From contig JBGAWK010000001.1 in the NCBI GenBank assembly GCA_044227665.1, positions 1 through 64,000 of the forward strand: a stretch of DNA of 64,000 bases. Reading direction: 5' to 3'. Source of the stretch: JBGAWK01 sp044227665. Lineage in GTDB: Bacteria; Bacteroidota; Bacteroidia; Chitinophagales; JADIYW01. Position 1 is the stretch's first letter. Every line of letters starts with the position of its first letter. Both the position numbers and the translations under genes were made by a program. This document shows, piece after piece, positions 35,589 to 44,346 of this stretch. The notes below the pieces were generated by a model. It was not told the origin of the DNA, did no database searches, and was given only the letters and a program-made list of their open reading frames with translations.

Positions 35589-36161
35589 ATGTCGGAAAAC
35601 TTTATACATCCTACTGCCATAATAGATGAAGGCGCAAAAATAGCTTCCAGAACCAAAATCTGGCATTTCACACATATCATGCCCGAAGTATTGATAGGAA
35701 CGGATTGCTCTATTGGACAAAATTGTTTTTTGGGCAAAAAGGTTGTCGTAGGAAATGGCGTAAAAATCCAAAACAATGTTTCACTCTATGAAGGGGTAGT
35801 CATAGAAGACGATGTATTTATCGGCCCTTCTGCTGTTTTTACCAATGTGATAAACCCTCGAAGCTTTGTCAATAGGAAAGATGAATTTAAGACGACATAT
35901 ATCATGAAAGGCGCAACTATTGGTGCTAATACTACCATTATTTGCGGCATAACTATTGGCGCATATTCCTTCATCGGTGCAGGTGCTGTCGTTACCAGAG
36001 ATGTGCCTCCACATGCATTGCTGACAGGAAATCCCGCCAAGATAAGAGGATGGATGAGCCATGACGGGCAAAAACTAGTATTTGACGATCAAAATGTCGC
36101 CGTGTGTCCCACCTCTGGGAGGAAATATAAATTGGAACAAAATAGGATTACGACGCCATGA
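35589..36161 (+). CDS. Left-handed beta-helix N-acetyltransferase, WbpD/WlbB-like
   Basis: A 190-residue hexapeptide-repeat acetyltransferase. It starts MSENFIHPTAIIDEGAKI, and repeats such as IGTDCSIGQNCFLGKKVVVGNG run to about residue 140. Family residues IMPEVLIGTDCSIGQ and NPRSFVNRKDEF are characteristic of the WbpD/WlbB group that acetylates the 3-amino group of UDP-2-acetamido-3-amino-2,3-dideoxyglucuronate. The C-terminus has a possible metal-binding Cys region (AVCPTSGRKY). The start at 35589 avoids the 93 bases that overlap the aminotransferase gene. The downstream gene overlaps by ATGA. Confidence 0.9.
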   Translation: MSENFIHPTAIIDEGAKIASRTKIWHFTHIMPEVLIGTDCSIGQNCFLGKKVVVGNGVKIQNNVSLYEGVVIEDDVFIGPSAVFTNVINPRSFVNRKDEFKTTYIMKGATIGANTTIICGITIGAYSFIGAGAVVTRDVPPHALLTGNPAKIRGWMSHDGQKLVFDDQNVAVCPTSGRKYKLEQNRITTP

Positions 36162-37045
36162 AAAGATTCGCCATCATAGGTGCTGCCGGTTATATTGCGC
36201 CACGACATCTTGACGCTATTAAGGCTATTGAGGGCCTCTTGGTTGCCGCTCACGATGTACATGATGCCGTAGGCATTTTGGACAAATATTTCCCCGAATG
36301 TAAATATTTCAGAGAGATAGAAAGGTTCGACAGATATATTAACACTATGATGGAAAGCGACCCCATTGACTACTTGATAGTATGTTCTCCCAACTATCTT
36401 CATGATGCACATATTCGCTTTGGTATTAAAAACAATATGCATGTCATCTGCGAAAAACCTTTGGTTTTGAACACCCACAATCTATTGCCCCTCATACAGC
36501 TATCGTCGAGTTCTGGCAAGAAGGTATTTCCACTACTACAGCTCCGCTATCATCCTGCCCTCATATCCCTCAAAAACAATATCGATAAAACCAGGACTTA
36601 TACGGTAAAATTAGATTACGTGGCTCCTCGCGGGGCATGGTACAAGTACTCTTGGAAAGGCGATACTGCAAAATCTGGTGGTATATTGATGAACATAGGC
36701 GTACATTTTTTTGACCTTTTATTGTGGCTCTTCGGAGAAGTGCAATCTTTTTCTCTTACTACTAATGAAGTGAAACTACAATCTGGACTACTAACCTTGG
36801 AAAATGCTCAGGTGGCATGGCTGCTAAGCATAGACAAAGAAGACAAAAAAAGATATGGAAAAGCTGCGGATATGTCTCCCTACAAGCAATTGGCTGTAAA
36901 TGAGTCCGTTATTGACTTAGACCATCATTTTGAAAGTTTACATAGTGTAGCTTATAAAAAAATTATTTCTGGAGATGCCTACACTTTAGAGTCCTGCCTG
37001 TCTCATATTACACTTATCAACCAACTGCAGCATTTATCAGATTAG
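36158..37045 (+). CDS. Gfo/Idh/MocA oxidoreductase, WbpB/WlbA-like
   Basis: A 295-residue NAD-dependent dehydrogenase that oxidises C3 of UDP-N-acetylglucosaminuronate before amination. The start IIGAAGYIAPRHLDAIKAI is almost a signature of WbpB/WlbA. VICEKPLVLNTHNL carries the catalytic Lys, and SGGILMNIGVHFFDLLLWLFG holds the conserved His. It is the last gene of the three-gene aminotransferase-acetyltransferase-oxidase operon. The upstream 6-dehydrogenase (WbpA) and the epimerase (WbpI) are not in the window. Confidence 0.9.
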   Translation: MKRFAIIGAAGYIAPRHLDAIKAIEGLLVAAHDVHDAVGILDKYFPECKYFREIERFDRYINTMMESDPIDYLIVCSPNYLHDAHIRFGIKNNMHVICEKPLVLNTHNLLPLIQLSSSSGKKVFPLLQLRYHPALISLKNNIDKTRTYTVKLDYVAPRGAWYKYSWKGDTAKSGGILMNIGVHFFDLLLWLFGEVQSFSLTTNEVKLQSGLLTLENAQVAWLLSIDKEDKKRYGKAADMSPYKQLAVNESVIDLDHHFESLHSVAYKKIISGDAYTLESCLSHITLINQLQHLSD

Positions 37046-37109
37046 CCATTTTTATATCTTTCCCCTTAATGACTAACATTTTTTAACCGCAAAGGGCAAC
37101 ATACATTTT

Positions 37110-37117
37110 TATTTTTG
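37110..37117 (+). promoter_or_regulatory. Putative -7 promoter element of the Bat operon
   Basis: TATTTTTG matches TAnnTTTG exactly and ends 14 bases before the moxR ATG. No clear -33 element. Confidence 0.5.
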
Positions 37118-37131
37118 CAATAGTATAAATT

Positions 37132-38121
37132 ATGGAAAACACAAATATATCCGAAGAGAAAATTTATGGACTGAATCTTCTCTTTGAAAAGGCGCAAGAA
37201 GAAATAGCCAAAAACATTGTAGGGCAAAAGTACATGATAGAGCGTCTTCTTATTGCTCTCTTATCCGATGGACATGTCTTGCTGGAAGGTGCGCCTGGAC
37301 TTGCCAAGACGCTTAGTATCAGATCCCTCGCCGAAGTGATTCAGGCAAAATTTGCAAGAATTCAGTTTACTCCAGATATGTTGCCTGCTGATATCATAGG
37401 CACAATGATCTATAATAGTCAGCGTGGAGAGTTCGAGGCCAAGAAAGGTCCCGTCTTTGCACACTTCGTACTGGCAGACGAAATCAATAGAGCCCCTGCC
37501 AAAGTGCAAAGTGCACTACTACAGTCCATGCAAGAAAGACAGGTGACAATTGGCGACACTACTTACTCCTTGCCAGCACCATTTTTAGTGCTCGCCACAC
37601 AAAACCCCATAGAGCAAGAAGGCACCTACTCCTTACCAGAGGCACAAGTAGATCGCTTTATGTTCAAAGTACTGGTAGATTTTCCTGCTTTTGAAGAGGA
37701 GCGAATGATACTACGCCAAAACCTATCTTTCCAAAAGCCTACTCTGCAATCTATGTTATCTATACCGCAACTTATGGAAGCAAGAGATATGGTAAGAAAC
37801 ATATATCTATCCGAACATATAGAAAAGTATATCCTAAATATTGTCTTCGCCACTAGAGAACCCGACAGATATGGTCTGAGCAACTTGAAAGCATTGATAA
37901 ACTACGGCGCTTCGCCACGGGCAACCATTAGCTTGGCTTTGGCATCAAAAGCCTATGCCTTCCTTAAGCACAAGCGCAGCTTTGTCACTCCTGACGACGT
38001 GAAAGCCATAGCGCACGATGTGCTCAGACACAGGATAGGTCTATCCTTTGAGGCAGAGGCAGAAAGCATTACTACCGACAAAATAATAGATGCCATATTT
38101 ACAGGCGTACAAGCCCCCTAG
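37132..38121 (+). CDS. MoxR-family AAA+ ATPase
   Basis: A 329-residue MoxR ATPase, chaperone-like partner of VWA proteins. The Walker A variant EGAPGLAKTLSIRSLA, Walker B HFVLADEINRAPAKVQSALLQSMQERQ, sensor 1 LVLATQNPIEQEGTYSLPEAQ and DRFMFKV are all canonical. It is the first gene of the moxR-DUF58-BatD-like-batA-batB-batC operon, with a 3-base gap to the next. Bat operons are tied to aerotolerance in Bacteroides and to cell-envelope stress in other groups. Confidence 0.93.
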   Translation: MENTNISEEKIYGLNLLFEKAQEEIAKNIVGQKYMIERLLIALLSDGHVLLEGAPGLAKTLSIRSLAEVIQAKFARIQFTPDMLPADIIGTMIYNSQRGEFEAKKGPVFAHFVLADEINRAPAKVQSALLQSMQERQVTIGDTTYSLPAPFLVLATQNPIEQEGTYSLPEAQVDRFMFKVLVDFPAFEEERMILRQNLSFQKPTLQSMLSIPQLMEARDMVRNIYLSEHIEKYILNIVFATREPDRYGLSNLKALINYGASPRATISLALASKAYAFLKHKRSFVTPDDVKAIAHDVLRHRIGLSFEAEAESITTDKIIDAIFTGVQAP

Positions 38122-38124
38122 TAG

Positions 38125-38985
38125 ATGGAACTAAAAGCACTTTTAGCTAAAATTCGTAGGATAGAAATCCGAAGTCGTCATTCCAGCGATCAGATTATGT
38201 CCGGAGATTATCATACCTCTTTCAAAGGCAAAGGTATGTCGTTCAGTGAGGTTCGTGAGTACCAATATGGTGACGATGTTAGGCATATAGACTGGAACGT
38301 CACGGCACGAAGTGGCAAACCTCACCTGAAAGTATATGAGGAAGAACGCGAACTAAGTATTTACTTCGTGATAGATGTAAGCCCCTCCATACATACCGCC
38401 ATGCAGCCTCGCAACGAAAAGATAGCAGAAATTATGGCTACGCTGGCTTTTGCGGCACTCAAGAATAACGACCTCTCCGGAATGCTTCTATTTGGCGATA
38501 AGGTGGAACATTTCGTACGTCTCCAAAAAGGAAGAAATCACATCTTGAACATGATACGGCAGCTTTTGGACATAGAGCCTAAGCAGGGTGGCACAAAACT
38601 CTCTATAGCCTTGGATCATATTATGCACCATGCCAAACATAAGAGTATCGTTTTTATCCTTTCCGACTTCCTATTCTCAGGTTATGAAGATAGCTTAGCT
38701 CGATTGGCAGAAAAAAATGATGTCATTGGCATTGCCATACAAGATAATTATGATACCCTTATCCCAGATATTGGAATGATTGCTTTCAAAGATAGCGAGA
38801 CCAGCTCAATGGCATGGATAGATACTTCAGATAAAAAAGTCGCCAAGGAGCGTAGCACCCAATATTACAAAGATTTGGCATACATGGAATATTCTTTCAA
38901 AAAAGCTAAGGCGAATCTCCTCATTATAAAAGAAAATGACGATTATCTGAAAAAATTGCGAATGTTTTTCAAAAGTAGGAAATGA
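38125..38985 (+). CDS. DUF58 domain protein of the Bat operon
   Basis: A 286-residue cytoplasmic protein. The DUF58 signature KGMSFSEVREYQYGDDVRHIDWN is followed by VYEEERELSIYFVIDVSPS, a VWA-like fold with the DVSPS metal-site sequence. It pairs genetically with MoxR in nearly all Bat loci and may be acted on by it. It overlaps the next gene by four bases (ATGA). The molecular role is not known. Confidence 0.9.
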   Translation: MELKALLAKIRRIEIRSRHSSDQIMSGDYHTSFKGKGMSFSEVREYQYGDDVRHIDWNVTARSGKPHLKVYEEERELSIYFVIDVSPSIHTAMQPRNEKIAEIMATLAFAALKNNDLSGMLLFGDKVEHFVRLQKGRNHILNMIRQLLDIEPKQGGTKLSIALDHIMHHAKHKSIVFILSDFLFSGYEDSLARLAEKNDVIGIAIQDNYDTLIPDIGMIAFKDSETSSMAWIDTSDKKVAKERSTQYYKDLAYMEYSFKKAKANLLIIKENDDYLKKLRMFFKSRK

Positions 38986-39893
38986 GGACAGGTATTATTA
39001 TAGTGCTTTTACTGCCGTGCTTTATTGCTATTGCAGACACTAAAGTGTATTTATCTATAGAAAACAAAAATCCTCAGGTAGGTGATGACATCGTACTCAA
39101 TATTCAATGTATTACCAGCAAGAATGCCTTTGTCGTATTTCCTGATTACACTACACGGTTACAGCCCCTAGAGATAGTATCTCCCATCACTTATGATACC
39201 CTGCCCAAGGGTCGCAATACGCTTTACGCCTGCACACTACACCTGAGGGCTTGGGATAGTGCCACCGTAATAATTCCGGCACTCCCTGTTGTCGTAGATA
39301 ATACGACATCCGTAGATACTATATTTACCAAGTCACAGCCGCTTTCTGTTTCTATGATATATGCTGACACCACCAAGCCTATAAAAGATATATTTCCTCC
39401 CATCTCCAAAGAAGTAACCCTTTGGCAAAAAATAGCACCCTATATTAAATATGTGAGCGTGGGCTTGCTTGCCCTGATGGGGTTGGGTATCATCTTCTTA
39501 ATTTTATATTTATCCAATAAAAATAAAAACAAAATAAAGCGCGCTACGAACTACATTCCTAATGGAGTGTCTCCTTATAATTGGTGTACTTTTCATATCC
39601 AAAAAGCAGGAGACATCGAAGACCTAAACCTACGATATGCACGCCTTTCGGAAATATTACGCTTATATATAGAGTTCAAATATAGTATTCCGGCATTGGC
39701 GTTGACTACCGAAGAGCTTCTACCCATTCTTTCTTCTTCTTCCATCCCCGCAACACTACAGGAGGCTATAGCCAAATTTTTATCTTCAAGTGACTACTAT
39801 AAGTTTTCTCCCCATACTGAAAACACCCCGCACGCTGAAACAGATGCTTTGATAATCCTAATTCAAAAACTAGAAACAGATGCCTTGGGATAA
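38982..39893 (+). CDS. Bat operon single-pass membrane protein
   Basis: A 303-residue protein with a signal peptide (MRTGIIIVLLLPCFIAIADT), a beta-sandwich-like periplasmic domain of about 130 residues that begins KVYLSIENKNPQVGDDIVLNIQC (similar to the start of BatD), one membrane helix (YVSVGLLALMGLGIIFLILYL) and a cytoplasmic helical domain with ALTTEELLPIL. It occupies the DUF4381-like position found between DUF58 and batA. It is much shorter than full BatD (about 600 residues). It overlaps batA by 14 bases. The specific function is unknown. Confidence 0.8.
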   Translation: MRTGIIIVLLLPCFIAIADTKVYLSIENKNPQVGDDIVLNIQCITSKNAFVVFPDYTTRLQPLEIVSPITYDTLPKGRNTLYACTLHLRAWDSATVIIPALPVVVDNTTSVDTIFTKSQPLSVSMIYADTTKPIKDIFPPISKEVTLWQKIAPYIKYVSVGLLALMGLGIIFLILYLSNKNKNKIKRATNYIPNGVSPYNWCTFHIQKAGDIEDLNLRYARLSEILRLYIEFKYSIPALALTTEELLPILSSSSIPATLQEAIAKFLSSSDYYKFSPHTENTPHAETDALIILIQKLETDALG

Positions 39894-40869
39894 ATATCAT
39901 ATCGCATATCCGTGGGTACTGCTCTTGATACCCATAGTCATCGCCTTATTTTATTATAAGAAAAACACCCTCTTCCCTACCCTGAAAGTCAACTCGTCAC
40001 AAGCATGGAAATCCACAACATGGAGGCATCGCATAGTAAGGAGGATGCCATCACTACGCCTTTTTTCTATACTGTTATTAATCATAGCCCTATCACGACC
40101 TCAGTCACAATTAGGTAGAGATGAGTCTAGCACGAGAGGTATAGACATCGTTATATCCTTGGATGTATCTCCCAGCATGTTGGCTACAGACCTCGAACCC
40201 GACAGGCTTACGGCAGCAAAAAAAGTAGCGGAATCATTTGTGGACAGGCGTATCAATGATAGAATCGGCTTAGTAATATTTTCGGGGGAGAGCTTCACAC
40301 AGTGTCCCGTAACCAGCGACCACCAGATAGTGAAAATGCAGATAGAAAATACGGTAAGCGGCATATTGGAACAAGGTACTGCCATAGGTATGGGCCTGGC
40401 TTCGGCAGTAAATCGCCTAAAAAACTCTACGGCAAAAAGTAAGGTAGTAATCCTTATGACGGATGGCGTAAACAATACTGGAGACATAGACCCCCTAAGT
40501 GCTTACGAACTGGCAAAAGCCCTGCAAGTGAAAGTATATTGTATAGGCATCGGCAAAAATGGGTATGCCAAGATTCCTTTTACAGATCCTATAAGCGGAC
40601 AAATCATGTACCAAATATCCAATGTAGAAATTGACGAAGAAATCCTGCAAGAAATCGCTTCCAAAACAGGCGGTAAATACTATAGAGCTACAGACAATAA
40701 ATCTCTACAAACGATATATGAAGACATAGACAAATTAGAGACTACTGCGCTCAAAGGCAGTATTTATAACAAATATCAGGATCACTATTATATATGGGTG
40801 GTAATGGCTTGCTTGCTATTAATCACAGAATTTGTGCTGAAAATAAAAATTCTTAAAACCTTAGATTGA
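39880..40869 (+). CDS. batA: BatA, VWA-domain membrane protein
   Basis: A 329-residue inner-membrane protein. Two N-terminal membrane segments (WVLLLIPIVIALFYY and a second near RLFSILLLIIALSRP) precede a von Willebrand factor A domain with a complete MIDAS (VISLDVSPSML, Thr in GTAIGMGLAS, MTDGVNNTG). A C-terminal membrane helix (YIWVVMACLLLITEFVL) ends the protein. It overlaps batB by four bases. Paired VWA proteins probably form a metal-dependent complex with the TPR protein BatC. Confidence 0.9.
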   Translation: MPWDKYHIAYPWVLLLIPIVIALFYYKKNTLFPTLKVNSSQAWKSTTWRHRIVRRMPSLRLFSILLLIIALSRPQSQLGRDESSTRGIDIVISLDVSPSMLATDLEPDRLTAAKKVAESFVDRRINDRIGLVIFSGESFTQCPVTSDHQIVKMQIENTVSGILEQGTAIGMGLASAVNRLKNSTAKSKVVILMTDGVNNTGDIDPLSAYELAKALQVKVYCIGIGKNGYAKIPFTDPISGQIMYQISNVEIDEEILQEIASKTGGKYYRATDNKSLQTIYEDIDKLETTALKGSIYNKYQDHYYIWVVMACLLLITEFVLKIKILKTLD

Positions 40870-41858
40870 TGCATATAGAAAATCCAGCATATTTATCGGG
40901 CATTATCCTCGTTGGGGTATTGTTATACCTGCTACGGCAGCGATATATGTTTCTCTCTCTCCATATAAATATCCTACTGACGAACAGACTTTTGTCCAAT
41001 TTTGATCTTACTGTTTTTTATAGAAAAAAACTTGTGCTGCTTTTTGTATTATTTTGTATGCTTTTGGCACTAGCAAATCCTTTTTTTGACAAAGGTAGTG
41101 AAGATGTAAAACAAGAGGGCATAGATATCGTCATTGCCATGGATGTATCCAAAAGCATGCTTGCCAAAGACATCGCGCCAGATCGCCTCACCCGCGCAAA
41201 ATTATTTGTAAATCAACTACTAGAACAACTCAATGGCGACAGAATCGGGCTGGTAGTATTTGCGGGAAATGCCTATATCCAAGTTCCGCTTACCAATGAC
41301 TACAGTATCTTTGACTTATATCTTTCCTCTTTAGAGCCAGGCATGATTCCCTCTCAAGGTACGGCTATTGGAGATGCCATAGAGACAGCAGAATCGCTAT
41401 TTGACAAGACAACCAATAAGTACCGAGCCCTGATTCTTATTACCGACGGTGAGACCCACGACAAACAAGCATTACGTGCCGCAAAAGCTGCTGCAAAAAG
41501 AGGCGCTACAATATATACTATTGGCATAGGCAATGCCAAGGGCAGCCCTGTTCCTACTAAGTCCGGATATCTCAAAGACGAAAATGGGAAAACGGTACTT
41601 TCGGCATTGAATGAAAACCTTCTGGAAGATATAGCCCACAAGGGTAGTGGCAAGTATGTAAATCTGCAACAAGACAAAAGTGCTTCCAAAATATTGGCGC
41701 GACATATCAACAACAAAGAAGGTCGTCCTTTTGTAGCCGTAAACCAAGCGCGAAAAGGGAGCATTTATCCGGTTTTTATCAGCATATCCATCGCATTTCT
41801 GCTGTTGGAATATTTTTTTCCCCAGATAAAAAATAGATTGTATGCCAAAAAGAAATAA
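40866..41858 (+). CDS. batB: BatB, VWA-domain membrane protein
   Basis: A 330-residue VWA protein paralogous to the preceding BatA. It has an N-terminal helix pair (AYLSGIILVGVLLYLL, LLFVLFCMLLALANP), MIDAS DVSKSML, GTAIGDA and ITDGETHDK. A C-terminal helix (VFISISIAFLLLEYFFP) is followed by a basic tail. It overlaps both neighbours (4 bases with batA, 17 with batC). A free DVSKS MIDAS suggests Mg or Mn binding. Confidence 0.9.
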   Translation: MMHIENPAYLSGIILVGVLLYLLRQRYMFLSLHINILLTNRLLSNFDLTVFYRKKLVLLFVLFCMLLALANPFFDKGSEDVKQEGIDIVIAMDVSKSMLAKDIAPDRLTRAKLFVNQLLEQLNGDRIGLVVFAGNAYIQVPLTNDYSIFDLYLSSLEPGMIPSQGTAIGDAIETAESLFDKTTNKYRALILITDGETHDKQALRAAKAAAKRGATIYTIGIGNAKGSPVPTKSGYLKDENGKTVLSALNENLLEDIAHKGSGKYVNLQQDKSASKILARHINNKEGRPFVAVNQARKGSIYPVFISISIAFLLLEYFFPQIKNRLYAKKK

Positions 41859-42582
41859 AATTAAAATCCTGCTCATGCTTGTAGTAGTACCTATGTCTCT
41901 CATGGCTGCTACTGTATGGTCTTGGGTAGAGAAGGGCAATAAAGCCTATTTTTCTAAAAATTATGGTCAGGCACTTTCTTGTTACGAAGAAGCTGCCAAG
42001 GTTGATTCCATAGAAAGTATCATCCCTTATAATATAGCCTGTGCTTTATATAAGAAAAAAATCTATGACAGGGCTTTAGTAAAAAATGATAGTGCTAATG
42101 CTTTAGCCGATAATAATAAGGAAGTACAATATAAGTCGCTTACCAACAAGGGAAATGCTGCCTTTCAAAAGAAAGATTTTGAGACCGCTGTAGAGGCATA
42201 CAAAGCCTCTTTACGACTAAACCCCGGTGATGAAAAGACAAAATACAATCTAGCTTTGGCATTGCATCAGCTGAAAAACAATCCTCGGCAGAACGACAAT
42301 AAAGACAAAAACAAGGACGCTGCCGGTAATGATAAGCAAAAAGAAGAAAATCAGGAAGAAAAGAACAGAGACAAAAACAAGGATAAAGAAGACAAGACCA
42401 CTCAACAAGAAAAGGATAAGGACGAGTCTTCTGACAAAAACAAGCCCTCTCCGCAAAATATAGATAAGGACATCAAGACACAGATGCTAAAAATGATAGA
42501 CCAACAAGAGAAGGAAGTAAACCGCCGCCTTCTGCAAGGAGACAAAAGTGGTGCATCCTCCACAGAGGGCAAAGACTGGTAA
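41842..42582 (+). CDS. batC: BatC-like TPR protein
   Basis: A 246-residue protein with an N-terminal signal-anchor (IKILLMLVVVPMSLMAATVWSW), three TPR-like repeats (about 30-145: ALSCYEEAAKVDS, KGNAAFQKKDFETAVEAYKASLRLNPGD) and a very charged Lys/Asp/Glu/Asn tail. It ends with IKTQMLKMIDQQEKEVNRRLLQ, a segment conserved in BatC. It is the final gene of the operon here. The usual large BatD and the TPR BatE that follow in Bacteroides are absent, because nadE comes next on the other strand after four bases. Confidence 0.85.
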   Translation: MPKRNKIKILLMLVVVPMSLMAATVWSWVEKGNKAYFSKNYGQALSCYEEAAKVDSIESIIPYNIACALYKKKIYDRALVKNDSANALADNNKEVQYKSLTNKGNAAFQKKDFETAVEAYKASLRLNPGDEKTKYNLALALHQLKNNPRQNDNKDKNKDAAGNDKQKEENQEEKNRDKNKDKEDKTTQQEKDKDESSDKNKPSPQNIDKDIKTQMLKMIDQQEKEVNRRLLQGDKSGASSTEGKDW

Positions 42583-42586
42583 GGTA

Positions 42587-44236
42587 TTAGTCCAAATATT
42601 TGCCTACGATAGGTAGGCGTCGTCCCATGCCAAAGGCTTTGGAAGATACTCGCAAATATGGTGGCGTTTGGTATCTTTTAAACTCGTTGTGGTTTACCAG
42701 TCTCAATATCCTGCTTACCAACATCTCCTCATGTCCTTGTGCAATAATATCATCAGGACCCAACTCCTTTTCTATATATTCAAATAGTATTTTGTCCAAA
42801 ATAGCATAGTCTGGAAGTGAGTCGCTGTCTTTCTGTCCTGGTCGCAATTCCGCAGATGGTGCTTTGGCAATAATACTTAGGGGAATAACTTCTTGTTCTC
42901 TATTGATATAGTTACAGAGACTGTAAACCTGTGTTTTGTACAAGTCCCCAAGAACGCCTAGGGCACCACACATATCGCCATAGAGTGTTCCGTAACCTAC
43001 AGCGGCCTCGCTTTTATTGGTCGTATTAAGAAGTATATACCCCATCTTATTAGAAATAGCCATAAGATATACGGCGCGTATCCGCGCTTGAATATTTTCT
43101 TCTGCTATATTCGGAGGCAAGCCCTCAAAGTGTGGTGATAGTACTTGCTCAAAGGCATGATACACCTCTGCTATGGGTATAATCTTATGGGGTGGGGCTC
43201 CTAAATTTTCTAAGAGTTCCAAAGAGTGCTGTATAGAACCTTCGCTAGAATACTGCGATGGCATTAGCACTGACAGCACATTTTCCTTTCCCAATGCCTC
43301 CACCGCCAAATATAAAACCAGGGCAGAGTCCACTCCCCCCGACAGCCCTATGATAGCTTTTTGTAGTCCTAGCTTTTTAAAGAACTCTTTTATACCTAGG
43401 ACTAACGCATCATGAATCAAGGTGTAAGTAGCAGAAGGCTGCAAATTATCTTCTCCGGTATATCTTCGTACTTCCTCATCATTCACGATAGACAACGATT
43501 CCTCAAAAAACTCGAACTCCTTATAAATGCTGCCATCTGGACTGCATATCAGAGAACCTCCATCGAAGATAATATCCGTATTAGCACCGCAACAGTTGCA
43601 ATAGTAAACGGTGGCGTGGGTATGGATGGCATTGGCTTTCACAATTTTTCGTCGTGCATCCGTATGGTCATAAGCGAATGGGGATGCCGACAAATTAAGT
43701 AAGATATCTATCCCTTGAGCCGCTAATTCTACAACGGGATTGACTTTATACAGCGGATTTTCCACACCTGTATCCCATATATCTTCACATATCGTGACAC
43801 CTATTTTTTTCCCTTTAAAATCAAAACCCCCAAAGTCAGTGCCCGGCTCAAAGTATCTGTATTCATCAAAAATATCGTAGGTAGGCAGCAATGTCTTGTG
43901 TGCCGTATGGAGAATCTCGCCATCATATAATACGAATGCCGAATTATGAAGGTCTTTGCCTTGTTTGTGAGGATTGAAGGAAGGAGAGCCCACGACTATG
44001 GCTATATCTTTATCTTTGGAAAAGAAGCGCAACGCCTCTATGCTTTCTAAAGAACGTGTTGTAAAGTGCTTGTAGTCCAGAAAGTCTCGCGGCGGATAGC
44101 CACAAATCGCCAGTTCAGGAAATACAATCACGGCAGCGCCTCCAGATAAGGCTGCCGCTGTAAGTGCTTTGATCTGTGCGAGGTTTCCTGTAAAATCTCC
44201 TATTAGAAAATTGTTTTGTGATAGCGCTATTTTCAT
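42587..44236 (-). CDS. nadE: Glutamine-dependent NAD+ synthetase
   Basis: A 549-residue two-domain enzyme that amidates deamido-NAD to NAD. The nitrilase-like glutaminase has catalytic Glu in FPELAICGYPPRDF, Lys in AHKTLLPTYDIFDE and Cys in GVTICEDIWD. The synthetase domain has the ATP P-loop GLSGGVDSALVLYLA and LLNTTNKSEAAVGYGTLYGD, with PSAELRPGQKDSDSLPDY. All active residues are present. It is transcribed convergently with batC (4-base gap). A TACTTTTG element lies upstream. Confidence 0.95.
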   Translation of the reverse strand: MKIALSQNNFLIGDFTGNLAQIKALTAAALSGGAAVIVFPELAICGYPPRDFLDYKHFTTRSLESIEALRFFSKDKDIAIVVGSPSFNPHKQGKDLHNSAFVLYDGEILHTAHKTLLPTYDIFDEYRYFEPGTDFGGFDFKGKKIGVTICEDIWDTGVENPLYKVNPVVELAAQGIDILLNLSASPFAYDHTDARRKIVKANAIHTHATVYYCNCCGANTDIIFDGGSLICSPDGSIYKEFEFFEESLSIVNDEEVRRYTGEDNLQPSATYTLIHDALVLGIKEFFKKLGLQKAIIGLSGGVDSALVLYLAVEALGKENVLSVLMPSQYSSEGSIQHSLELLENLGAPPHKIIPIAEVYHAFEQVLSPHFEGLPPNIAEENIQARIRAVYLMAISNKMGYILLNTTNKSEAAVGYGTLYGDMCGALGVLGDLYKTQVYSLCNYINREQEVIPLSIIAKAPSAELRPGQKDSDSLPDYAILDKILFEYIEKELGPDDIIAQGHEEMLVSRILRLVNHNEFKRYQTPPYLRVSSKAFGMGRRLPIVGKYLD

Positions 44237-44261
44237 GGCTACAATTATTTTACGTTATAAA

Positions 44262-44269
44262 CAAAAGTA
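44262..44269 (-). promoter_or_regulatory. Putative -7 promoter element of nadE
   Basis: TACTTTTG on the minus strand matches TAnnTTTG and ends 25 bases upstream of the nadE ATG. Confidence 0.5.
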
Positions 44270-44346
44270 TAGAAGTATTCTGTTATAATGACAGAAGTAT
44301 GTTTCCAAAGAACTATGAAAGACCGCTATTTTCTTAAAAAGAAATC

